64,000 nt of DNA. It comes from Lichenicola sp965198575 (GTDB taxonomy: Bacteria; Pseudomonadota; Alphaproteobacteria; Acetobacterales; Acetobacteraceae). Below are positions 1 through 8,829 of this stretch, piece by piece; position 1 is the first letter of the stretch, and the number at the start of each line of letters is the position of its first letter. The notes beneath the pieces are model-generated. The model did not search any database. It had not been told where the DNA came from and worked only from the letters and a program-made list of their open reading frames with translations. The position numbers were made by a program, and so were the translations under genes. The DNA lies in assembly GCF_965198575.1 (NCBI RefSeq), contig NZ_OZ240671.1:992001-1056000 (forward strand), in the 5' to 3' direction.

Positions 1-129
1 CGATCCCCGCGAGACCGGCGGGTTGACGAAGCCGGGCTCGGTGCCGTTGGGCCGCGCCAGCCGGACCAGCCGATCGGTCAGCCCGGCCCAGCCGCGGCCG
101 GCATCGTGGGAGAAATCGTCCTGGCTCAT
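1..129 (-). CDS. metC: cystathionine beta-lyase-like PLP enzyme, N-terminal fragment
   Basis: This is the first 43 codons of a minus-strand gene that runs off the left edge. The protein starts MSQDDFSHDAG and carries GTEPGFVNPPVSRGS, a form of the 'hxGR...VNPPVxRxST' stretch seen near the N-terminus of cystathionine beta-lyases and related Cys/Met-metabolism PLP enzymes. The catalytic lysine and PLP-binding region lie outside the window, so the exact reaction (cystathionine beta-lyase or gamma-synthase type) is an inference. The ATG overlaps the stop of the sulfurtransferase gene in an ATGA arrangement (126-129), which implies translational coupling and a shared role in sulfur amino acid metabolism. 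Confidence 0.6.
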   Translation of the reverse strand, partial: MSQDDFSHDAGRGWAGLTDRLVRLARPNGTEPGFVNPPVSRGS

Positions 130-1010
130 GACGCCGCTCCGTGTCGTGTCGTCGCCGGGCCGGACCAGCGTTCCAGCCCGGGTGCCTGCGCCCATTCGGT
201 CCAGGACCCGTCATACAACGCGCCCGCCGGCAGCCCGGACACGGCGAGACCGAGCGACAGCACCGCAGCGGTCAGCCCCGAGCCGCAGCTCGTGACGACG
301 CGGTCGGCCGGCCCCACGCCGACCCGGCCGAAGATCGCCGCGAGCTCGTCCGGCGTGCGGAACCGCGTCCCGTCCAGCAGCAGCTCGGTGAACGGCAGGC
401 TGACCGCGCCCGGAATATGACCGCCGGGCAGACCGGCGCGGGGCTCCGGGACGGTCGCCTCGAAACGACCTCGGCTCCGAGCGTCGAGCAGGCGCGGACC
501 GGCCGGTCCGGACACGGCCGATTGCGACAACGCCATCATCTCGCCGAGCCCGACCAGCCGATCGGTGCGCAGCGCGGGGATGAACCTGCCGGGCTCCACC
601 GGCGCCGGCATGCCCTGCTCGAGCGGATAGCCGAGCGCCGTCCAGGCCGGCAGCCCGCCGTCCAGCACACGCACGCGATCATGCCCGAACAGGCCGAGCA
701 GCCACCAGCCGCGGGCCGCCGAAACAATCCCGGTCTGGTCGTAGAACACCACGTCGCTGTCGTTGCTTACCCCGAGCTCCGAGATCAGCCGCGCAAACCG
801 GCCCTGGCTCGGCACCATGTGCGGCAGGCTGCTGTCGGGATCGGAGAACGCCTCGATGTCGAAGCGCCGGGCACCTGGCAGATGGGCCTCGATGAAGCGC
901 GCCGCCGGATCGAACTGCTCGCCGGGAAGCTTGGTCGTCGCGTCCAGCAGGATCGGACGCTGCCGGTCGAGCAGGTGGGTGAGTTCGGTCGGCGACAGCA
1001 ATGGACTCAT
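126..1010 (-). CDS. sseA: 3-mercaptopyruvate/thiosulfate sulfurtransferase (tandem rhodanese)
   Basis: A 294-residue protein with two rhodanese domains, the normal length for SseA. The N-terminal inactive domain covers about residues 5-140 (LLDATTKLP, then GWWLLGLFGHDRVRVLDGG). The C-terminal catalytic domain has the active loop TSCGSGLTA with the persulfide-forming cysteine at residue 242. The CGSG(L/V)TA loop is typical of mercaptopyruvate sulfurtransferases rather than thiosulfate-specific enzymes, which usually have CRKGVT. It should transfer sulfur from 3-mercaptopyruvate to thiols or cyanide in the cytoplasm. It lies directly upstream of, and overlaps, a cystathionine-lyase-like gene. 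The start at 1010 is the only Met before the first conserved segment. Confidence 0.9.
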   Translation of the reverse strand: MSPLLSPTELTHLLDRQRPILLDATTKLPGEQFDPAARFIEAHLPGARRFDIEAFSDPDSSLPHMVPSQGRFARLISELGVSNDSDVVFYDQTGIVSAARGWWLLGLFGHDRVRVLDGGLPAWTALGYPLEQGMPAPVEPGRFIPALRTDRLVGLGEMMALSQSAVSGPAGPRLLDARSRGRFEATVPEPRAGLPGGHIPGAVSLPFTELLLDGTRFRTPDELAAIFGRVGVGPADRVVTSCGSGLTAAVLSLGLAVSGLPAGALYDGSWTEWAQAPGLERWSGPATTRHGAAS

Positions 1011-1102
1011 GGTCGTGGATTCTCTCCGGTCCGCGGCCGCCTGCCTGGCGTCCGGGCGCTCCGGAGGAGGCGTCGCCAGCCTTGCGGCCGGCGACGTCTA
1101 GA

Positions 1103-1984
1103 TCACTGGATGCGGTACTCCGCAAGCAGCGCGCGCACGCGTCTTGCAGCGGTCGCCCCCTTGATCGAGTCGCGCCAGATCGCCTCGCAGGCGCGCTGAT
1201 GGGTGGAGACCGCCTCGGGCGCGCCGGTGACCAGCGCCACGCCGGTCGACACGCTCGCCGAAGCATCGCTGCGGAACGGGTTGATCGCCAGGGTCGCGCG
1301 ATCACGCTGGCGCAGCAGCACGCAACTGGTGGTGGTGTCGGCGCCGGACAGCAGGCTGAACTGCAACCCCATCGGCTCGGTCTCGAGCAGCGTCGCGATC
1401 GCCTCGACCTCGGCCGCGGCAACCTGCCGGCAGCGCGTCCGCAGCTCCTCGTTCAGCGGCAGCCCGGAGGCGATGCCGTCCTGCAGCAGACGTTGCAGCG
1501 CATGCTCGGGCAGGATCGCGATGATGCCGGGCCGCCGCGCCTGGTAGGCCCGCTTGCGCAGCGACAGGATGCCCAGCACCTGCTCGGCCAGGCTGCGCAT
1601 GCTCACCGCTTCCTCGCCAGCCTCGTCGGCGAGCTCGAACAGGCACTGCGTCAGCACCGAATCGTAGGCATCGGAGGTGACCAGGTAGCAGAGCGGATCG
1701 CCCACCTGCAGGATCTGGTCGGCGCCTTCCTCGATCTGCCGCAGCCGCTCGAAGAAGCCGACGGTGCGGCTGTAGTACTCGACGCCGATGCCCAGCAACG
1801 AGAGCGGCGAGATCTTGAGCAGCTCGGCCAGGCGCTGGACCGTGTCGAGCTTGATGACCTCGCCCTTCTCGTATCGATAAAGAGCCGCGCGCGACACGCC
1901 GAGGCGGGCCGCGATTTCCTCCGCACGCATTCCGGATTCGAGACGGTAGGCACGCAGCTGTTGACCGATTTCATTAACGCGCAT
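1103..1984 (-). CDS. XRE-family transcriptional regulator with a long C-terminal domain
   Basis: A 293-residue protein. Residues 5-60 form a classic Cro/C1 helix-turn-helix (QQLRAYRLESGMRAEEIAARLG, then SRAALYRYEKGEVIKLDTVQRLAELLKI). The remaining 230 residues are a soluble helical domain with no motif I can name, possibly a ligand-sensing or oligomerisation domain. The stop is 92 bases upstream of sseA and the orientation is the same, so it may be the regulator or first gene of the sulfur operon; this is an inference. Divergent from the AI-2E-type permease gene across a 269-base region that contains an inverted repeat (2087-2109) suited to be an operator. Confidence 0.8.
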   Translation of the reverse strand: MRVNEIGQQLRAYRLESGMRAEEIAARLGVSRAALYRYEKGEVIKLDTVQRLAELLKISPLSLLGIGVEYYSRTVGFFERLRQIEEGADQILQVGDPLCYLVTSDAYDSVLTQCLFELADEAGEEAVSMRSLAEQVLGILSLRKRAYQARRPGIIAILPEHALQRLLQDGIASGLPLNEELRTRCRQVAAAEVEAIATLLETEPMGLQFSLLSGADTTTSCVLLRQRDRATLAINPFRSDASASVSTGVALVTGAPEAVSTHQRACEAIWRDSIKGATAARRVRALLAEYRIQ

Positions 1985-2086
1985 GATGCACCCTGGTCTT
2001 CACTCGTTGAGCAACGGCGTTCGACCCCGTCGGATTAACGGTAAAGTGACGCTAACAGCAACCCGCTCGCAGAGCTATAACGGAAT

Positions 2087-2109
2087 GATCACCTACCGAT
2101 ACGGTGATC
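2087..2109. promoter_or_regulatory. inverted repeat, possible operator
   Basis: The arms GATCACC (2087-2093) and GGTGATC (2103-2109) are perfect reverse complements separated by 9 bases. The repeat lies in the 269-base intergenic region between the divergent XRE regulator (start 1984) and the permease (start 2254), a position suited to an autoregulatory operator. No -10/-35 pair is clear enough to report. Binding by the neighbouring XRE protein is a guess. Confidence 0.35.
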
Positions 2110-2253
2110 GAGTCTCGGGGGTGAGTGTGACGTCAGCAGCACAATCGAGCCTCCGCCTCACCCGGTGCGGCGGCTTTGCGCAATACGAGCTTCGTGACAG
2201 GCTGCTCGCCATGAACACGAAATCAGACGGGCCGGGGTAGGACCGGGCAGCCG

Positions 2254-3330
2254 ATGATGGCCGAGCGGATCATGATGGGGCTGCTGCTGGGCGGGGTCGC
2301 GACCGGCTGCGTGGTCGTACTGTACCCGTTCTTCTCGGCGATCCTGTGGGCGGCGATCCTGGTGTTCACCACCTGGCCGGTCTATTCGCGGCTGCGTTCG
2401 CAGATCGGCCGGTTCCCGGCTGCCATCCTGATGATGATCGTCACCGCCTTGCTCGTGGTGCTGCCGATCGGACTGGTCGCATCCGCGGGCGTGGCCGACG
2501 CACCGGGACTGCTGCACGCAGCGACCGGCCTGGTGGCGCTCGGCCTGCCCGAACCGCCGCACTGGGTGGCACGGGTGCCGTTCGTCGGGCACCAGCTGAC
2601 CGAGACGCTGCAGCGCTGGTCGGACGACCTCAACCAGGTCGGCGCCACCGTGCAGCCCTATATCGGCACCATCGTCGGCCGCGTGCTGGCTGTGCTTGTG
2701 CAGCTCGCCGGCGGTCTGTTGCAGCTGGTGCTGGCACTGTTCATCGGCTTCTTCTTCTGGGTGAACGGGGATGCGCTCGGCGGCACCCTGACCGCGATCA
2801 TCCGCCGCATCGCCGGCTCGTACGCCAACCGGCTGTTGAGCGTCGCCGGCAACACCGTCCGCGGGACGGTGTACGGGATCCTCGGCACCGCGATCGTGCA
2901 GGGGATCCTGACCGGCATCGGCTTCTACATCGCGGGCGTGCCGAGCCCGGTGCTGTTCGGAGGCATCGCCGCCTTCGTGGCCGTGCTGCCGATCGGGGCA
3001 CCGCTGGTCTGGGTGCCGGCCGCACTCTGGCTCGCGCTGTCGCACCATCTCGGCTGGGGCATCTTTCTCGCCCTCTACGGCGTGCTGGCGATCTCCGGTG
3101 CCGACCACGTCATCCGTCCGGTGTTCATCGCCCGGGGTGCGCAGCTGCCGTATCTGCTGACCGTGCTGGGGGTGCTCGGCGGCGTGCTCGGTTTCGGCGG
3201 CCTCGGCATCTTCCTGGGGCCGGTGCTGCTCGGGCTCGGCTACACCCTCGCCGTCGAGTTCGCCGCCAGCGGTGACACGCTGACCACGCCGCCCACCTAC
3301 CCGATCGCCGGCATCGAGCCGCACGCCTAG
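2254..3330 (+). CDS. AI-2E transporter family (PerM/YdiK-type) membrane protein
   Basis: A 358-residue inner-membrane protein with about seven to eight hydrophobic segments. Two N-terminal helices (about residues 8-45) are followed by a helix near 60-80, a polar periplasmic/cytosolic stretch with an amphipathic helix (about 90-140), and paired helices from 145 to the C-terminus (for example GLGIFLGPVLLGLGYTLAVEF). This layout is that of the AI-2E transporter/UPF0118 superfamily, whose members export small molecules or act as Na+/H+ antiporters; the substrate here is unknown. Two adjacent Met codons exist (2254, 2257). The gene stands alone on the plus strand. Confidence 0.8.
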   Translation: MMAERIMMGLLLGGVATGCVVVLYPFFSAILWAAILVFTTWPVYSRLRSQIGRFPAAILMMIVTALLVVLPIGLVASAGVADAPGLLHAATGLVALGLPEPPHWVARVPFVGHQLTETLQRWSDDLNQVGATVQPYIGTIVGRVLAVLVQLAGGLLQLVLALFIGFFFWVNGDALGGTLTAIIRRIAGSYANRLLSVAGNTVRGTVYGILGTAIVQGILTGIGFYIAGVPSPVLFGGIAAFVAVLPIGAPLVWVPAALWLALSHHLGWGIFLALYGVLAISGADHVIRPVFIARGAQLPYLLTVLGVLGGVLGFGGLGIFLGPVLLGLGYTLAVEFAASGDTLTTPPTYPIAGIEPHA

Positions 3331-3414
3331 AGGCTGTCTGATTGGCGAGCATCCTTGTCCGAGCGACGACAGGCACGGCCGATCGAATGATGCTCGCGTG
3401 GGCGGGCTCAGCGA

Positions 3415-3444
3415 CGGTGGCCGTGGCCGTGGCCGTGGCCGTGG
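3415..3444. repeat. tandem hexamer CCGTGG, five units
   Basis: Four perfect copies of CCGTGG (3421-3444) are preceded by one imperfect copy, CGGTGG (3415-3420), in the 148 bases between the permease stop and the next gene's preferred start. If the downstream gene began at the earlier in-frame codon at 3398, the repeat would encode Gly-Arg dipeptides. I prefer the start at 3479, which leaves the repeat noncoding. Such hexamer arrays can change copy number by slippage. Confidence 0.7.
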
Positions 3445-3478
3445 AACGATCCGGCCGCGCGCGCGCTTGGGTGATCGG

Positions 3479-4210
3479 ATGAGCGACGCCGCCACCGCAG
3501 AAGAGATACGGATGGACCGGCAGCCGCGACCCCGTCACCTTCCTGTCGAGCACCAGCGCATAGCGGACCGGACCGTCATCATCAGCTGGAACCTGCTGCG
3601 GCTGGTCGGCGCGACCCTGGACGACGTGATCCGGCTGATCCACGACGAGCGCCCCGACCTGATGCTGATGCAGGAGGCGACCTCCGACATTGATCGCCTG
3701 GCCGATCGCATCGGCGGCTACTATGCGCGCTCGCCTCTGCCGGGCCGGATCCACGGGGTTGCCTGCTGGAGCCCGACGCCGTTCCTGTCGGTGCCGCAGG
3801 TGCATCCGCTGCAGCCGGGCACGCTGATCCGACGGGTCTGCCAGATCATCGACATGGGCACGTTCTCGGTGGCCAACGTGCATCTGTCGCACGGCCAGGT
3901 GCTGAACCGGCGACAGCTCCGGCGGATCGCCACCTTCCTCCCGGCGCGCGGTGCCGTGCTCGGCGACTTCAACCTAGTCGGGCCGGCGCTGCTGCCCGGC
4001 TTCCGCGATATCGGCCCACGCGCTCCGACCCACCGCATGGGCGACCTCGTGCCGATCCGGCTGGACCGCTGCCTGGCGCGTGGGCTGGAATGTGTCGAGA
4101 CCCGGGTGCTGCCGCGTCGGCCGTCCGACCACCACCCGATCCGCGTCGTGCTGCGCAAGCTCCCGGCGATGCCGCCGCGATGGCCGGGCCTGTTCGGCGT
4201 TCAGAGATAG
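3479..4210 (+). CDS. endonuclease/exonuclease/phosphatase-family protein
   Basis: A 243-residue protein with the ordered signature of the EEP fold: an early Asn (ISWNLL), the metal-binding Glu (LMLMQEA), NVHLSHG, the Asp-x-Asn pair (LGDFNL), the DRC motif and the closing SDHHPI. All catalytic positions appear intact, so a metal-dependent phosphodiesterase acting on nucleic acid or a phospholipid/inositol-type ester is expected; the substrate is unknown. It converges on cardiolipin synthase with a 10-base overlap of the 3' ends, and phospholipid metabolism is a possible link. The start at 3479 was preferred over 3398 because the latter would translate the CCGTGG repeat. Confidence 0.8.
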   Translation: MSDAATAEEIRMDRQPRPRHLPVEHQRIADRTVIISWNLLRLVGATLDDVIRLIHDERPDLMLMQEATSDIDRLADRIGGYYARSPLPGRIHGVACWSPTPFLSVPQVHPLQPGTLIRRVCQIIDMGTFSVANVHLSHGQVLNRRQLRRIATFLPARGAVLGDFNLVGPALLPGFRDIGPRAPTHRMGDLVPIRLDRCLARGLECVETRVLPRRPSDHHPIRVVLRKLPAMPPRWPGLFGVQR

Positions 4211-5634
4211 GGCAGCATCAGGCGCGCACCGGAATCACGCAGCCGGATGAGGAAGCCGCGCTTGTCGAGGTCGTGGTGGGTCAGCCGGATGTGCCGGTGC
4301 TCGCAGATGAAGGCGTCGATCGCGGCGGTGGCAGCGGCGTCATAGACCTCGACGTTGAGCTCGAAGTTCAGCCGCAGGCTGCGCACGTCGAGGTTGGAGC
4401 TGCCGATCAGCGACCAGCTCTCGTCCATGGTCATCAGCTTGGAGTGATTGAACGGCGGCCGGGCCAGCCACAGCCTGACACCGGCATCGAGCAGCGGCCC
4501 GTTATTGGCGTTGCGCGCCCAGTCGACCGGCTTCTGGTTGCTCTCCTGCGGCATGACGATGTCGATCTCGATGCCGCGCATCGCCGCCATCGCCAGCACT
4601 GTCAGCAGCCGCTCGTCGGGCAGGAAGTACGGCGTCATGATGCGCACCGAGCGGCGGGCCATGGCGACCGCCTGCATCATCGCGAACTCGATCTTCTCGA
4701 CATCCAGGTCCGGCCCCGACGTCACCACCCGCATCAGCGAGCCACCTCCGGGCGCGTCCGCCACCTCCTGCTGCTCGGGAAAGAACTCCGGCTGGTCGAT
4801 CTCCTGGTGGGTGCTGAACGACCAGTCCCGGGCGAAGGCCTCGCTCAGCTGGTGCACGATCGGGCCGCGCAGCTCGAAATGGGTGTCCGAGACCGGGTGC
4901 TTGGGCCGGAACCGCATCATGTTCTCGACCGCGATGTTCATGCCGCCGGTGAAGCCGAGCCGGCCATCCACCACCAGGATCTTCTTGTGGGTGCGCAGGT
5001 TGATGAACGGCATGCGCCAGGGCAGCAGCGAGTGCATGAACCGCGCCGTCGGCACTCCCCCGCGGCGCAGGCGCTCGGCGGCGCGGCACCGCAGATACCC
5101 GCTGCCGACGCCGTCGACGATCACCCGCGCCTGAACGCCGCGCTTCTGCGCCGCGACCAGTGCGTCGACGAAGCGGCTGCCGACCTTGTCGTCGTGGAAC
5201 AGGTACGAGCACAGCAGGATGGTGCTCTGCGCCTGCTCGATCGCCTCGAGCATCACCGGGTAGGCGCTGTCGCCGTCCTGGAACCGGCGCAGCGTGTTGC
5301 CGCCGAGCAGCGGCCGCCCGGTCAGCCGCCCGACCGCCTCGGCCAGTAGCGCATACTCGCCCTCCGGCAGCCGCTTGCCGGTCGACACACCGTGCCGGCT
5401 CGCCCATTGCCGACGCCGGCTGAGCCGTCGCGCCAGCCGCCTGACCCGGTTGACGCCGAACATGACGTAGAGCGCCGTGCCGGTCAGCGGCACCAGCCAG
5501 GACAGGCCGATCCAGCCGATCGCCGAGCCGATGTCGCGCTTGGTCCGCAGCACATGCAGCGTCACCAGCACGGACAGCACCAGCCGGAACGGCACCAGCA
5601 GCTGCTCGACGATCACCCAGGTGTCGTGGGTCAT
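4201..5634 (-). CDS. cls: cardiolipin synthase (phospholipase D superfamily)
   Basis: A 477-residue membrane enzyme. Two N-terminal hydrophobic segments (about residues 10-30 and 38-60) are followed by two PLD domains. The first HKD motif is HKKILVVD, followed by FTGGMNI; the second is HSKLMTMD, followed by IGSSNLD. Both have the His, Lys and Asp needed for the phosphohistidine intermediate. Length and layout match bacterial ClsA-type enzymes, which condense two phosphatidylglycerol molecules (or PG with PE) into cardiolipin at the inner membrane. The 3' end overlaps the EEP-family gene by 10 bases. The ClsA/ClsB/ClsC distinction rests on the two N-terminal membrane segments, which favour ClsA. 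Confidence 0.92.
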   Translation of the reverse strand: MTHDTWVIVEQLLVPFRLVLSVLVTLHVLRTKRDIGSAIGWIGLSWLVPLTGTALYVMFGVNRVRRLARRLSRRRQWASRHGVSTGKRLPEGEYALLAEAVGRLTGRPLLGGNTLRRFQDGDSAYPVMLEAIEQAQSTILLCSYLFHDDKVGSRFVDALVAAQKRGVQARVIVDGVGSGYLRCRAAERLRRGGVPTARFMHSLLPWRMPFINLRTHKKILVVDGRLGFTGGMNIAVENMMRFRPKHPVSDTHFELRGPIVHQLSEAFARDWSFSTHQEIDQPEFFPEQQEVADAPGGGSLMRVVTSGPDLDVEKIEFAMMQAVAMARRSVRIMTPYFLPDERLLTVLAMAAMRGIEIDIVMPQESNQKPVDWARNANNGPLLDAGVRLWLARPPFNHSKLMTMDESWSLIGSSNLDVRSLRLNFELNVEVYDAAATAAIDAFICEHRHIRLTHHDLDKRGFLIRLRDSGARLMLPYL

Positions 5635-5708
5635 GCTGCGTTAGGCAATTGGTAAGGAAGACAGCGCAAGGTCTGGTCCCCGGCGAGCTCAAGGAGAACG
5701 GCGTCGCG

Positions 5709-6200
5709 ATGACAGGAGCACCGAGGGGCGACCTTACGACCGCGACACGATGCGGGCCCGCATCGGCTTTGACCAGCCCTCGCCCCGATGCGGAGGCGGT
5801 GGGACGTGTCCGGCGCAGGCGTCGCGGCAGCCTGGCCTGGAACGCCGGCATGCGTGCCGAGGCTGCGGCGTGCGCGGCGCTGGCTCGCGACGGCTGGACC
5901 ATCCTGCTCAGGCGCGCCCGGACTGCCGCCGGGGAGATCGACATCGTCGCCGAGCATCGCCCACCGCACGCACCGTCCCTGCTTGCCTTCATCGAGGTGA
6001 AGGCGCGGCCCAGGCTGGCCGAGGCGGCTGCCGCCTTGTCACTGCGGCAGCAAGCCAGGCTGCTCACCGCGGCGGCGATCCTGCAGGGCCAGCATCCGGA
6101 CTGGGTGCATGACGGCATCCGCTTCGACGTGCTGCTGGTGAATGAAGCCGGCGCCGTCCGTCGGATTGCCGATGCCTTCCGCCAGGAACAGCAGGACTGA
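5709..6200 (+). CDS. YraN/UPF0102-family nuclease-fold protein
   Basis: The conserved domain (about residues 45-160 from the start at 5709) contains a Glu in MRAEAAACAAL, the GEIDIVA strand and FIEVKAR, which together form the E...EID...EVK metal site of the restriction-endonuclease-like fold typical of UPF0102. The 163-residue product is longer than usual (about 120) because of a basic, low-complexity N-terminus (VRRRRRG). An internal Met just before MRAEAAA (about 5849) could be the true start, giving about 117 residues. The function of the family is not settled; a Holliday-junction-resolvase-like role has been suggested. It lies divergently from cls. Confidence 0.75.
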   Translation: MTGAPRGDLTTATRCGPASALTSPRPDAEAVGRVRRRRRGSLAWNAGMRAEAAACAALARDGWTILLRRARTAAGEIDIVAEHRPPHAPSLLAFIEVKARPRLAEAAAALSLRQQARLLTAAAILQGQHPDWVHDGIRFDVLLVNEAGAVRRIADAFRQEQQD

Positions 6201-6245
6201 CGCACCAGCCCCGGCGAGACGCTTCTTCACGCGACGGAATGCACG

Positions 6246-7595
6246 ATGAGCACGCAGCCGGCGCATAAGCGGGGCATGGACATCGCCTCAGCCCAGGCCC
6301 TGATCCGCTTCGGCCTCGGCCCCCGGCCGGGCGAGGCGCTGCCCACGGATCCGCATCGCTGGCTTGCAGCCCAGCTTGCCGGGCCTGACCCGGTGCAGTT
6401 CCCGGACAGCCTGCCGACCACGGCGGACGGACTGATCATGCTGCGCGAGCAGCGTCGCCTCAAACCGCCACCGGGCGGATCACTGGTCGAGCCGCTCTAT
6501 CGCGCCGATGCCGCAGCCCAGCTCGCGGTGCTGCTGAACGCGCAGGCGCCGTTCCGCGAGCGGCTGGTCTGGTTCTGGGCCAACCATTTCACCGTCAGCA
6601 TCCGCCAGGGCGGTGTCCGGCCGATCGCCGGCGCGTTCGTGCGCGAGGCGATCCGCCCGCACGTCACCGGCCATTTCGGCGACATGCTGCTGGCCGTGAT
6701 GCGGCATCCGGCGATGCTGCTCTATCTCGACAATGCCGGATCGGTCGGCCCGGACAGCCCCGCCGGCCAGCCGAACGACAAGCACGCAAGGCGCGGCCTC
6801 AACGAGAACCTGGCCCGCGAATGCCTGGAGCTGCACACCATCAGCCCGGCGGCGGGGTACAGCCAGGCCGACGTCACCGCCTTCGCCGCGATCCTGACCG
6901 GCTGGTCGATCGATCAGGACGCCGCCCAACCCGGCTTCGTGTTCCGCCAACGCGCCCACCAGCCCGGCGACAAGCTGTTGATGGGGCGCAGCTTCCCGGA
7001 AGGCGAGGCCGGTGGCGTGCTGGCGCTGGACATGCTGGCGAGCCATCCGGCCACCTACCGCCATCTGGCGCAGAAGCTCGCCGTGCATTTCATCGCCGAC
7101 CAGCCGACCCCGAGCGATGTCGGGGCCCTCACCGCGGTGCTGCAGGATACTCGCGGGGATCTCGCCGCCACGTCGCTGGCGCTGACCAGGCTGCCGGCTG
7201 CCTGGGACCCGGCGACAAAGTTCCGCACCCCGCTCGACTACGTGGTGGCGGGGTTGCGGGCGCTCGATCTGCCGCCCGCGGCCGAGCCCGAGGTACCTGG
7301 CGAGAAGATCGCCGGGATGCTGCGGGCGCTGGGCCAGCCGGTCTGGGAGGCGCCGCTGCCGAACGGCTGGCCCGACCGCGCTGCCGACTGGGCGGCTCCG
7401 GAAGCCATGCTGGCGCGTATCGACTGGAGCTACCGGATCAGCGGACGCGCCAACGGCGTCGAGCCGATGCAGATCGCGCACGCCAGCCTCGGCCCGATGC
7501 TGCGGCCGCAGACCGTGGCGCAGATCGGTGGCGCCGGCGACCGACGCGACGCCCTGACGCTGCTGCTCTCCTCCCCCGAGTTCCAGAGGCGCTGA
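6246..7595 (+). CDS. DUF1800 family protein
   Basis: A 449-residue protein with the DUF1800 pattern: an N-terminal ALIRFGLGPRPGE, the central WFWANHFTVS segment, the NENLARECLELHT stretch and ADVTAFAAILTGW, and near the C-terminus a KFRTPLDYVVAGLRAL segment. Proteins of this family are almost always paired with a DUF1501 protein, as here (2 bases between stop and next start), and are thought to act in the periplasm; their biochemical role is unknown. No signal peptide is obvious at the N-terminus, so export, if any, may depend on its Tat partner. An alternative Met lies at 6276. Confidence 0.88.
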   Translation: MSTQPAHKRGMDIASAQALIRFGLGPRPGEALPTDPHRWLAAQLAGPDPVQFPDSLPTTADGLIMLREQRRLKPPPGGSLVEPLYRADAAAQLAVLLNAQAPFRERLVWFWANHFTVSIRQGGVRPIAGAFVREAIRPHVTGHFGDMLLAVMRHPAMLLYLDNAGSVGPDSPAGQPNDKHARRGLNENLARECLELHTISPAAGYSQADVTAFAAILTGWSIDQDAAQPGFVFRQRAHQPGDKLLMGRSFPEGEAGGVLALDMLASHPATYRHLAQKLAVHFIADQPTPSDVGALTAVLQDTRGDLAATSLALTRLPAAWDPATKFRTPLDYVVAGLRALDLPPAAEPEVPGEKIAGMLRALGQPVWEAPLPNGWPDRAADWAAPEAMLARIDWSYRISGRANGVEPMQIAHASLGPMLRPQTVAQIGGAGDRRDALTLLLSSPEFQRR

Positions 7596-7597
7596 CG

Positions 7598-8824
7598 ATG
7601 TCGATCCCCGCCGCCCTCCTTACCCGGACGCTGACCAGGCGGGCCGCCCTGCTCGGGCTCACCGCCGCCTGGAGCCTGGGCCCCGCCTCCCTCGCCCTGG
7701 CCGCGGCTCCCGTGGCCGCCAGTCCGCTCCGCGATCGCCGCTTCGTCGTGGTGATCCTGCGCGGGGCACTCGACGGCATGTCCGCAGTCGTGCCCTACGG
7801 CGACCGCGATCTGGCCGGCTGGCGCGCACCCTTGCTGCCACCGCCGCCCGGCCAGCCAAACGGCCTGCTGGATCTCGGCGGGTTCTACGGCCTGCACCCG
7901 TCGCTCGGCGGGATGCACCGGCTCTACGCGGCGGGCGAACTGCTGCCGGTGCATGCGGTCGCCGGCGGCTATCGCAGCCGCAGCCATTTCGAGGCGCAGG
8001 ACTATCTGGAGAGCGGCGCCGACCAGCGCCTGACCAGCGGCTGGCTGAACCGCGCGGTCGGAGCGCTGCCGTCGGATCCGGCGGCACCCGAAGGCGAGGG
8101 CCTGGCAGTCGGGCTCTCGATGCCGTTGCTCCTGCGTGGCCCCACGCGGATCGGCGCCTACTCGCCCGAGGTCGGGCAGGCCCCCTCACCCGACCTCTAT
8201 GCGCGGATTGCCGCACTGAACGCACCCGACCACCTGACCGGTCCGGCGATCGCGCAGGCGCTATCCGACCGTGGCTTCACCGCCAGCACGCTCGGCACTT
8301 CGGCTCCCGACAAGAGCGCCGGCGCATTCCCGGTGCTGGCCGATACCGCCGGGCATCTGCTGGCCGCCGAGCATGGCCCGCGGATCGCCGCCCTCGAGAT
8401 CGGCGGCTGGGACACCCACGCCGGTCAGAAGCAGCGGCTGCAACAACCGCTGGCGCAGCTCGATGCGGGGCTGATGGCGTTGCGCGACGGTCTGGGCCCG
8501 GCCTGGCGTGACACCGTCGTGCTGGTGATGACCGAGTTCGGCCGCACCGTCCGGATCAACGGCACCGGCGGTACCGATCACGGCACCGGCACGGTCGCGT
8601 TCCTGGCCGGCGGTGCGGTCGCGGGCGGTCGCGTCGGCGGCACCTGGCCCGGGCTCGGCCAATCGCGGCTGCTGGACAATCGCGACCTGGCACCCACCAC
8701 CGACCTGCGCGGCCTCGCCAAGGGCGTGCTGTCGGCACATCTCGGCATCCCGGGCCCGGCGCTGGAGCGGATCTTTCCGGGCAGCCACGACATCTCGCCG
8801 GTCGGCGGCCTGCTCCGCGCCTGA
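7598..8824 (+). CDS. DUF1501 family secreted protein with Tat-type signal
   Basis: A 408-residue protein starting 2 bases after the DUF1800 stop. The N-terminus has TRRAALLG followed by a hydrophobic run ending LALAAAP, a plausible twin-arginine signal. The DUF1501 body resembles alkaline-phosphatase-fold sulfatase-like proteins: VVILRGALDGMSAVVP, HSHFEAQ-like (SRSHFEAQDYLESG), EIGGWDTHAGQ, VMTEFGRTVRINGTGG and TDHGTGT. The family is uncharacterised; the conserved Asp/His residues suggest metal binding. Co-translation with the DUF1800 partner indicates that they work together, perhaps as an exported complex. Confidence 0.88.
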   Translation: MSIPAALLTRTLTRRAALLGLTAAWSLGPASLALAAAPVAASPLRDRRFVVVILRGALDGMSAVVPYGDRDLAGWRAPLLPPPPGQPNGLLDLGGFYGLHPSLGGMHRLYAAGELLPVHAVAGGYRSRSHFEAQDYLESGADQRLTSGWLNRAVGALPSDPAAPEGEGLAVGLSMPLLLRGPTRIGAYSPEVGQAPSPDLYARIAALNAPDHLTGPAIAQALSDRGFTASTLGTSAPDKSAGAFPVLADTAGHLLAAEHGPRIAALEIGGWDTHAGQKQRLQQPLAQLDAGLMALRDGLGPAWRDTVVLVMTEFGRTVRINGTGGTDHGTGTVAFLAGGAVAGGRVGGTWPGLGQSRLLDNRDLAPTTDLRGLAKGVLSAHLGIPGPALERIFPGSHDISPVGGLLRA

Positions 8825-8829
8825 GGGGA

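Noticed and set aside
2158..3495. Minus-strand frame opposite the AI-2E permease
   Set aside because: Antisense shadow; the permease has a clear membrane pattern on the other strand.
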